The translations under genes were made by a program, and so were the position numbers. From the NCBI GenBank assembly GCA_017421885.1, contig JAFOHJ010000228.1, forward strand, positions 1 through 5,579: a DNA stretch of 5,579 nt, in the 5' to 3' direction. Below, piece by piece: positions 1 to 5,579 of this stretch. Position 1 is the stretch's first letter. Every line of letters starts with the position of its first letter. The stretch comes from Clostridia bacterium (GTDB taxonomy: Bacteria > Bacillota_A > Clostridia > Oscillospirales > Butyricicoccaceae). Under the pieces are notes generated by a model. The model saw nothing but the letters and a program-made list of their open reading frames with translations. It was not told the DNA's origin and ran no database searches.

Positions 1-2076
1 ATACTGAGGATCGATCTCATCGACGAAACGCGACACCTTATTGAATGTAGTACGTCCATAGAGCATTCGACTCTTAGCCGAAGTGATAAAGAGCTTTTTC
101 TTGGCTCTGGTCATTGCAACATAGCATATTCTTCGTTCTTCTTCCAGTTCTTCTGCGCTGTCCATCGAACGATAAGACGGGAAAAGCCCCTCTTCCGCAC
201 CGCAAATAAACACTGTATCAAACTCAAGGCCCTTCGCCGAATGCATCGTCATCATCGTGACAGCTTCAGCCTCTGCATCGAAAGTATCCACATCGGCAAT
301 AAGCGACCATTCCTCAAGGAAGCCCTCTAGAGTAGGCTCTTCATTCTTTTCGCAGTAATCGATAATGCTGGATTTAAGCTCAAGAACGTTTTCCATGCGA
401 TTTCTGCCCTCAATGCCCTGAGCTCCAAGATAATCGGCATATCCGCTCTTAACAATAAGCTCGTCATAGAGCTCGGCCAGAGGCACCTGCTCTTTTTTAT
501 CTCTAAAATAGTCGATCATGCCGGTAAAGGCACGCAGCGCATTTACATTTCGCGCAAGATCGGGATATTCATCACTTCTTACGGCAACATCATACATCGA
601 CGTTCCTTCGCTGTCGGCAATCGCACGAAGAGTCTCGACTGTCTTGGCACCGATCTTTCTTGCGGGAACATTGATTATTCTCGACAGACGAATGGTATCG
701 GCAGGATTACTGACCACCCACAGATAAGCGACCATATCTCTTACTTCGGCACGATCGGCAAAGCGATGACCCGCCACGATCCTATAAGGAATGCCGTTTC
801 TCTTAAGTGCAAACTCAATGCTGTTGGAAAGGGCATGGTTACGATAGAGAATAGTGAAGCTGTTGAGCTTCTCGCCTCTTGCCTGTCCCTCAAGGATACT
901 CTTGGCAATGAACTGGCCTTCCTCTTCCTGATTGTCGCCTACATACAGATATACCGAGTCGCCGGTCCCGTTCTCGGTCCAAAGTGTCTTGCCCTTTCTC
1001 GCCTCATTATTTGAAATTACGCTGTTGGCGGCAGAAAGAATGCTGGATGTAGAGCGATAGTTCTGTTCAAGGCGAATGGTCTCGGCAGCAGTATACTGCT
1101 TTTCAAACTCGAGAATATTCTCGATAGTGGCACCTCTGAACTTATAGATACTTTGGTCGTCGTCACCTACAACGCACAGATTTTCATAGCCTCCGGCAAG
1201 AATACTGCACAGAACATACTGAGCATGGTTCGTATCCTGATACTCATCAACAAGCACATATTTGAACTTGCGCTGATAGTAAGTCCTGACCTCCTCGAAC
1301 TCCTGAAGCAGCTCGACGGTCTTGAAAATGATATCGTCAAAATCAAGGGCGTTTGCGGCAAGCAGTCTCTTCTGATACTCGGTATATATTCTCGATACTA
1401 CCTTGCGATAATAATCATCGCCTACCTGTGCGGCATAATCCTCGGGCCCCATCAGGTTATCCTTTGCGCGGGATATTTCGGAAATGATGCCCTTTACCTC
1501 ATAACGCTTGGGATCATAATTCAGATCCTTGAGGATATTCGTCAGCATCTTCTTGCGGTCGTCCTCATCATAGATGGTGAAGCTGCTGGTGAAACCCAAA
1601 CGCTGGATCTCGCGTCTGAGGATCCTCGTGCAGGCCGAATGGAAGGTATGCGCCCATATATCATTGGCCGCAGCTCCGCATGCTGCCGAAAGACGCTCCT
1701 TCAGCTCGCCTGCAGCCTTATTAGTAAATGTAATGGCAATGATCTCATAGGGTCTGGGAGGATCCACAGCGCAAAGGCGCTGGATCTCGGGATCATCCAG
1801 CGAGTCATCGTCATTCAGGGCATGGGCGAGCTTTGTCAGCTCGGCATCGCCTGCCCATTCGGGGGCGTAGTGGCTCTCATAAGCCCTGCCGAAGCGCAGA
1901 AGGTTAATGATCCTGTTGATAAGGACCGTTGTCTTGCCGCTTCCTGCGCCAGCAAGCAGAAGCAACGGTCCCTCTGTTTTGAAAACCGCCTTCTGCTGCA
2001 TATCGTTGAGCCTTGAAAACTCACGTTCGATCAGCGCACGTCTGATCGAACTGTATCTAAGATCAAAATCACTCAT
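1..2076 (-). CDS. pcrA: ATP-dependent DNA helicase PcrA (UvrD/Rep family), 3' end outside window
   Basis: This is a superfamily 1A 3'-5' DNA helicase. By family knowledge it acts in nucleotide excision repair, removal of recombinase filaments and clearing of transcription-replication conflicts in the cytoplasm. I translated 692 codons with no internal stop, and the frame runs off the window edge. All core motifs are visible: Q motif (about 23-31), Walker A AGAGSGKT (42-49), Ia ITFTNKAA (115-122), Ib WAHTFHSAC (141-149), Walker B/II VDEYQDT (276-282), III VVGDDDQSIYKFRGA (302-316), IV QNYRS (338-342), V TMHSAKGLEF (610-619) and VI YVAMTRAKK (652-660). Motif III has Phe where Bacillus PcrA has Trp, a conservative aromatic change. 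About 35 extra residues lie between motifs I and Ia. The start is the ATG 17 bases after dnaE, behind a good ribosome binding site; the next Met (26) lies inside the Q motif. UvrD is an alternative name. The C-terminal tail is not visible. Confidence 0.96.
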   Translation of the reverse strand, partial: MSDFDLRYSSIRRALIEREFSRLNDMQQKAVFKTEGPLLLLAGAGSGKTTVLINRIINLLRFGRAYESHYAPEWAGDAELTKLAHALNDDDSLDDPEIQRLCAVDPPRPYEIIAITFTNKAAGELKERLSAACGAAANDIWAHTFHSACTRILRREIQRLGFTSSFTIYDEDDRKKMLTNILKDLNYDPKRYEVKGIISEISRAKDNLMGPEDYAAQVGDDYYRKVVSRIYTEYQKRLLAANALDFDDIIFKTVELLQEFEEVRTYYQRKFKYVLVDEYQDTNHAQYVLCSILAGGYENLCVVGDDDQSIYKFRGATIENILEFEKQYTAAETIRLEQNYRSTSSILSAANSVISNNEARKGKTLWTENGTGDSVYLYVGDNQEEEGQFIAKSILEGQARGEKLNSFTILYRNHALSNSIEFALKRNGIPYRIVAGHRFADRAEVRDMVAYLWVVSNPADTIRLSRIINVPARKIGAKTVETLRAIADSEGTSMYDVAVRSDEYPDLARNVNALRAFTGMIDYFRDKKEQVPLAELYDELIVKSGYADYLGAQGIEGRNRMENVLELKSSIIDYCEKNEEPTLEGFLEEWSLIADVDTFDAEAEAVTMMTMHSAKGLEFDTVFICGAEEGLFPSYRSMDSAEELEEERRICYVAMTRAKKKLFITSAKSRMLYGRTTFNKVSRFVDEIDPQY

Positions 2077-2083
2077 GATATAA

Positions 2084-2090
2084 CCTCTTT
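2084..2090 (-). promoter_or_regulatory. Ribosome binding site of pcrA
   Basis: The minus strand reads AAAGAGG, then seven bases, then the ATG of pcrA. The site lies inside the 17-base gap after the dnaE TAA stop. It supports the chosen pcrA start and indicates that pcrA is translated from a message shared with dnaE. The gap has no room for a terminator or a separate promoter, although a promoter inside the end of dnaE cannot be excluded. Confidence 0.8.
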
Positions 2091-2093
2091 AAT

Positions 2094-3611
2094 TTATTTA
2101 AACACTACATTTTCTGTTCCAAGAAGCTCTTCAAGCCTCTCAACAAGAGCCGGACTGCCGTCAACACGCAGAGCCTCGGTTGCCTCCATACGCTTTTTCT
2201 CAAGAGCAAAATACAACACTACTCTGCACTGCCCTCTGTTGTTTCGCAGAATACTCTTGGTCTTGTCAAACACATCGTCTTTCAGCGAAGGAATCTTGAG
2301 GTATAATGTTCCGTTATAGGAAGGCTGCGCAGGCTGATAGCTCTGTCTGCGCTGATTCTGATAGTTTCTGCGTTCGTTTCTTGTCCTGACATACTGCTCG
2401 GCCATTGCCTCGTTGAGAGGATAAGCCTCGTCACAGACCAATTTGGTCTCTTCGTCTTCCCTGGCCGATACTCTGCCATATACCACGACCGATGAATCGG
2501 GACTCAGGTACTGACCCGCAGTTGCAAGAGCCTTTTCAAATATCAGCATCTCGATAGAGCCGCTGAGATCCTCTATAACGACATATGCCATATTGGTATG
2601 GTTTTTGGTGACCTTCATTTTTACCGAAGCCACAACACCGCATAGGGTCACATAGCTGCCATCGGGATATTCACTGTTCTCCTGATCCTGCGCAGCATGG
2701 ATCTTACCGATAGGAACTGCCCCTACCTTTTTCGCCAAAGGCGCGAGCTCGTCCATAGGATGACCCGAAAGATAAAGACCGGTAGTCTCCTTCTCCATCG
2801 AAAGCAGTTCTTTTTTGCCGAACTCGTTTACATAGTCATTAGGTCTGCGGTCGGTGTCAAAAGAATCGGGCTCTTCTTCGCTCATACCGAACAGATCCAT
2901 CTGTCCCACAAGATTATTACGTTTATCGCTGCCGGCCGCATCGAGAACACGGGCATAATTCTGAATAAGATATGCTCGTTTAAATCCAAAACTGTCAAAA
3001 GCTCCGCAGCGGATAAGGTTCTCAAGGGCGCGTTTATTAAGTTCTTCTCCACACATTCTGCGGCAGAAATCCTCAAGCCCCTTGAAGAGCCCGCTCTGTT
3101 CTCGTTCATAAACCAGCTTGTCCACAAATCCGCGGCCAACATTCTTCACTCCGGCAAGGCCGAAACGAAGTCCGCTGCCCACAACGGTAAAGTCAGAATT
3201 GGACAGATTTATATCAGGAGGAAGAACATCTATCCCCTGATCCTTACAGTGAGAAATATATTCGGCCACCTTGGCGCTCTGTCCAAGCACCGATGTAAGC
3301 AGCGCCGCCATATATTCTTTGGGATAATGATACTTCATATAGGCTGTCTGATAGGACAGAACAGCATATGCCAGCGCATGGGCCTTGTTGAAGGCATAGT
3401 TTGCAAAGTCGATCATCTCGTCGAATATCTCGTTTGCAATATCTTCGGATACACCGTTGGCGATACATCCTTTAACACCCTCGGCCTCATTGCCTCTGAC
3501 AAATGTCTCTCGTTCGCTGAGCAGAACATCCATCTTCTTTTTGGACATGGCTCGCCTTACAACATCGGCTCGTCCAAGAGAATAACCTGCAAGAAGCCTG
3601 AAGGTCTCCAT
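2094..3611 (-). CDS. dnaE: DNA polymerase III alpha subunit (DnaE1), C-terminal part after in-frame TAG
   Basis: This 505-codon open frame ends in TAA and continues DnaE in the same frame as the upstream part, three codons after an in-frame TAG. Numbered from its first Met, it opens with LAGYSLGRADVVRRAMSKKK of the fingers (7-26). The fingers continue through FNKAHALAYAVLSYQTAY (74-91), followed by a helix-hairpin-helix region (about 145-205), a clamp-binding pentapeptide QMDLF (237-241), an OB fold (about 320-395), a polar Gln/Arg/Tyr-rich linker (about 405-433) and a C-terminal domain typical of clostridial DnaE (about 435-505, ending ENVVFK). All regions look intact, with no sign of decay. 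The ATG is an ordinary internal Met of the conserved QEQVM motif and would serve as a start only if translation reinitiates there. If the TAG is read through or is an error, this is simply the 3' 43% of one dnaE. It lacks the catalytic Asp residues, so it cannot polymerise alone. Confidence 0.9.
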   Translation of the reverse strand: METFRLLAGYSLGRADVVRRAMSKKKMDVLLSERETFVRGNEAEGVKGCIANGVSEDIANEIFDEMIDFANYAFNKAHALAYAVLSYQTAYMKYHYPKEYMAALLTSVLGQSAKVAEYISHCKDQGIDVLPPDINLSNSDFTVVGSGLRFGLAGVKNVGRGFVDKLVYEREQSGLFKGLEDFCRRMCGEELNKRALENLIRCGAFDSFGFKRAYLIQNYARVLDAAGSDKRNNLVGQMDLFGMSEEEPDSFDTDRRPNDYVNEFGKKELLSMEKETTGLYLSGHPMDELAPLAKKVGAVPIGKIHAAQDQENSEYPDGSYVTLCGVVASVKMKVTKNHTNMAYVVIEDLSGSIEMLIFEKALATAGQYLSPDSSVVVYGRVSAREDEETKLVCDEAYPLNEAMAEQYVRTRNERRNYQNQRRQSYQPAQPSYNGTLYLKIPSLKDDVFDKTKSILRNNRGQCRVVLYFALEKKRMEATEALRVDGSPALVERLEELLGTENVVFK

Positions 3612-3617
3612 GACCTG

Positions 3618-3622
3618 CTCCT
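3618..3622 (-). promoter_or_regulatory. Possible internal ribosome binding site (AGGAG) overlapping the dnaE TAG
   Basis: The minus strand reads TTAGGAGCAGGTCATG. AGGAG is a near-ideal Shine-Dalgarno sequence and lies six bases before the ATG at 3611. Its first two bases are the last two of the TAG stop, so a terminating ribosome would sit on the site. The intact codons CAG-GAG would give the same AGGAG, so the match is a by-product of conserved protein sequence and not proof of a working start. Confidence 0.45.
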
Positions 3623-3623
3623 A
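3621..3623 (-). other. dnaE: In-frame TAG replacing a conserved Gln codon in dnaE
   Basis: The minus strand reads TAT GGG TGT ATC GTC TAT TAG GAG CAG GTC ATG, giving Y-G-C-I-V-Y-stop-E-Q-V-M. DnaE proteins have Gln at this position (E. coli YQEQVM, clostridial VYQEQVM). The frame is the same before and after, no residue is missing on either side and no intein is present, so the change is one base, CAG to TAG. The following base is G and the preceding codon is TAT, which is not one of the well-known leaky contexts. I saw no obvious recoding structure. Sequencing error, real mutation, suppression and a split gene all remain possible. Confidence 0.97.
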
Positions 3624-5579
3624 ATAGACGATACACCCATATGTAACCGAAAGTATCTGTTCGAGAAGCGGATGTTTATATGTAACCGCTTCCGGATGAG
3701 CGCGTCTATGAAGGAACATGGGAATCGACGCCATGGGACCGGGTCGAAACAGAGCAATAAGCGCAGTAATATCTTCAATGGACCTTGCCTTCATGCTTAC
3801 GGCAAGATTGGTCATGCCCGAACTTTCCAGCTGGAATACGCCAACAGTATCGCCGCGGGCGATCATCTCGAAAACATCGGGATCGTCATAGCTTATCTTC
3901 TGAAGGTCGACATGCGCGCCCGACGCTTCAGCAAGCTTGATGGCATCATCGAGAATAGTCAGGTTTCTGAGGCCCAAAAAGTCCATTTTGAGAAGGCCCA
4001 GCTCCTCAAGCGTTGTCATGGTAAACTGGGTGACGACACTCATGTCGTTTCGCGCAAGGGGCACATATTCATATACGGGGGCAGCAGCAATGATAACACC
4101 GGCTGCATGAGTCGAGGCATTTCTGGGCATACCTTCAAGCTCGCGTGCCGTGTCGATAAGACGCTTCACCCTGGGATCGTCATCATAATATTTTTTAAGC
4201 TCGTTTGATGTCTCAAGAGCTTTGTCAAGAGTCATCTTGAGTTCCTGAGGGATCATTTTCGCAACAAAGTCGACCTCGGCATAGGGCATGCCCAGAACTC
4301 GGCCTACGTCACGAACGGCAGCACGAGCCGCCATGGTTCCAAAGGTAATGATCTGCGCAACACATTCACTGCCATATTTTTCAATGACATAATCGATGAC
4401 CTCCTGCCTGCGCATATAGCAGAAGTCGATATCTATATCGGGCATCGTGACACGTTCGGGGTTAAGGAAACGCTCGAAGTAGAGCGAATATTTCATGGGG
4501 TCGACATCGGTAATATAGAGACAGTAAGCAACCATACTTCCCGCTGCCGAACCGCGTCCCGGGCCTACGGGAATACCCTTTTTCTTGGCAAAGCCAATGA
4601 AATCGCCGACAATAAGGAAATAATCAACGAATCCCATTCGGCTGATCATATCCATCTCGAACTCAAGGCGCTCAGCATAACCCTCGGGATCGTCGGGATA
4701 ACGCACCTTGTATCCATCACGGCACATCTGCCTGAAGACAGCCTCGGATTCCTGTCCCTCTTCGAGAGGAAACTTGGGCAGATGGTGATCTCCAAACTTA
4801 AAATCGAAGTTGCAGGCTTCAGCGATCTTTACCGTGTTGGCAATGGCATCAGGCGCATAAGGAAAAAGTTCAGCCATCTCGTCTCCACTTTTAATATAAA
4901 ATTCTGTGCCGCTGAAACGCATTCTGTCTTCATCTTCCTGCTTTTTGCCGGTCTGAATACAGAGAAGAATATCGTGAATGTCAGCATCCTGTCGAGAAAT
5001 ATAGTGGGCATCATTTGTTGCTACAAGGGGGATGCCCGTCTCCGCCGAAAGCCTGAGCAGCAGCTTGTTTACCTCCTGCTGTTCGGGAATGCCATGATCC
5101 TGCAGCTCGAGATAATAATTTCCTTCTCCGAACAGGCCCCAGTATCTGAGTGCACACTCCTTCGCCTCCTGATAGCTGCCGTTCATAAGATATTTCTGAA
5201 CCTCGCCGGCAAGGCAGGCAGAAAGACAAATAAGCCCCTCGCTATGCTGCTGAAGGAGCTCCCAATCGACTCTGGGATGCTTATAAAAGCCTTCAGTGAA
5301 GGCCATAGAGTCGAGGTATATAAGATTTTTATAACCGGTTTCATTTTTGCAGAGCAGAACGAGATGGCTGGCTTCGCTGCCGTAACCGTAATTGGTTTCA
5401 AATCGGCTTCGTGGCGCCACATAGACCTCACAGCCTATGATAGGTTTGATCCCCGCCTTCTTAGCCGCTCTGTAAAAATCCACAACGCCATACATAACGC
5501 CGTGGTCGGTTATCGCAACAGCCTTCTGCCCAAGCTCTGCTGCCTTTTTGACCAGCTTGTCGATCCGACAAGCTCCATC
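3621..5579 (-). CDS. dnaE: DNA polymerase III alpha subunit (DnaE1), N-terminal part, 5' end outside window
   Basis: DnaE extends DNA at the replication fork from dNTPs; Clostridia usually also carry PolC. The frame is open from the window edge to a TAG: 652 codons, of which the first 28 precede the first visible Met at 5495. The visible start DGACRI is normally preceded by 15-20 residues carrying the PHP HxH motif, which are unseen. Numbered from the edge, the PHP domain (about 1-290) shows ITDHG (23-27), GCEVYV (49-54), CLAG, LQDHG and NDAHY (189-193), so its metal-binding residues look retained, unlike the degenerate E. coli PHP. The palm shows GPGRGSAAGS (339-348), PDIDIDF with two catalytic Asp (381, 383) and KMDFLGLR with the third (533). 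It stops inside the fingers region, just after TYGCIVY. Adding the back part and the missing start gives about 1,180 residues, normal for clostridial DnaE. Ending here it would lack part of the fingers, the HhH, the clamp site and the OB fold, so it is probably inactive alone. Confidence 0.93.
   Translation of the reverse strand, partial: DGACRIDKLVKKAAELGQKAVAITDHGVMYGVVDFYRAAKKAGIKPIIGCEVYVAPRSRFETNYGYGSEASHLVLLCKNETGYKNLIYLDSMAFTEGFYKHPRVDWELLQQHSEGLICLSACLAGEVQKYLMNGSYQEAKECALRYWGLFGEGNYYLELQDHGIPEQQEVNKLLLRLSAETGIPLVATNDAHYISRQDADIHDILLCIQTGKKQEDEDRMRFSGTEFYIKSGDEMAELFPYAPDAIANTVKIAEACNFDFKFGDHHLPKFPLEEGQESEAVFRQMCRDGYKVRYPDDPEGYAERLEFEMDMISRMGFVDYFLIVGDFIGFAKKKGIPVGPGRGSAAGSMVAYCLYITDVDPMKYSLYFERFLNPERVTMPDIDIDFCYMRRQEVIDYVIEKYGSECVAQIITFGTMAARAAVRDVGRVLGMPYAEVDFVAKMIPQELKMTLDKALETSNELKKYYDDDPRVKRLIDTARELEGMPRNASTHAAGVIIAAAPVYEYVPLARNDMSVVTQFTMTTLEELGLLKMDFLGLRNLTILDDAIKLAEASGAHVDLQKISYDDPDVFEMIARGDTVGVFQLESSGMTNLAVSMKARSIEDITALIALFRPGPMASIPMFLHRRAHPEAVTYKHPLLEQILSVTYGCIVY
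5554..5574. repeat. Perfect 9-bp inverted repeat with 3-base loop inside dnaE
   Basis: The arms AGCTTGTCG (5554-5562) and CGACAAGCT (5566-5574) are exact reverse complements around ATC. The pairing stops at both ends, where C faces C. It lies in the first part of dnaE, over the codons for GACRIDKL, and would form a stem in the mRNA about 20 codons from the presumed start. The encoded residues are highly conserved, so the repeat may be fortuitous. No run of T follows on the minus strand, so it is not a terminator. Confidence 0.5.

Noticed and set aside
1153..2016. A 287-codon open frame on the plus strand, antisense to pcrA.
   Set aside because: It has the same codon-aligned register relative to pcrA and reflects codon bias. 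No recognisable domain is encoded, while the minus strand carries every helicase motif.
3400..3623. A split intein as in cyanobacterial DnaE.
   Set aside because: The sequence passes directly from VY-stop-EQVM into fingers motifs with no inserted sequence. The FNKAHA site is uninterrupted, and no intein-like residues are present.
3621..3623. Pyrrolysine insertion at the TAG.
   Set aside because: The position is a conserved Gln in a polymerase motif. Known pyrrolysine proteins are mainly methylamine methyltransferases, and nothing here points to the pyl system.
2697..4208. A 503-codon open frame on the plus strand, antisense to dnaE and spanning the TAG site.
   Set aside because: Its codons align exactly with dnaE codons on the other strand, so its stops could arise only from TTA, CTA or TCA codons in dnaE, which are rarely used there. 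The predicted protein resembles no family I know, and the opposite strand is clearly DnaE.
2094..5579. Calling dnaE a decayed pseudogene.
   Set aside because: Apart from the single TAG there is no frameshift or lost motif; catalytic, clamp-binding and C-terminal elements are all intact. If it is inactive, the change is very recent.

Overview
The window suggests a low-to-moderate GC member of the Bacillota, class Clostridia. This rests on a DnaE1-type replicase with a Gram-positive C-terminal domain and a PcrA with the extra segment before motif Ia that I associate with Oscillospiraceae/Ruminococcaceae-like sequences. The taxonomic call comes from recognising protein sequence, not from a search. 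Essentially everything is coding on the minus strand. There is no RNA gene, mobile element, CRISPR array, terminator or promoter that I can support.

Layout in the direction of transcription, from high to low coordinates. From 5579 to 2094 lies dnaE, the DNA polymerase III alpha subunit, lacking only its first 15-20 codons beyond the window edge. A 17-base gap with a good ribosome binding site follows. Then pcrA, a UvrD/Rep-family superfamily 1A helicase, runs from 2076 to position 1, where it leaves the window in frame with its C-terminal tail unseen. The tight spacing suggests one transcription unit for a replicative polymerase and a repair/replication helicase.

The notable point is that dnaE is not one open frame. 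At 3623-3621 a TAG replaces the first Gln codon of the near-invariant Y-Q-E-Q-V-M motif. It leaves a 652-codon front part (PHP and palm with all three catalytic Asp) and a 505-codon back part (rest of the fingers, HhH, clamp-binding motif, OB fold, C-terminal domain). Both parts look otherwise intact and the frame does not shift, so this is a single CAG-to-TAG change. The TAG is also part of an AGGAG sequence six bases ahead of an in-frame ATG, so the back part could in principle be made by reinitiation. The rival explanations are a sequencing or assembly error, a true mutation, suppression or recoding of TAG as Gln, and a genuinely two-piece DnaE. The sequence alone cannot decide. The absence of any other in-frame TAG among roughly 56 Gln positions argues against wholesale reassignment.
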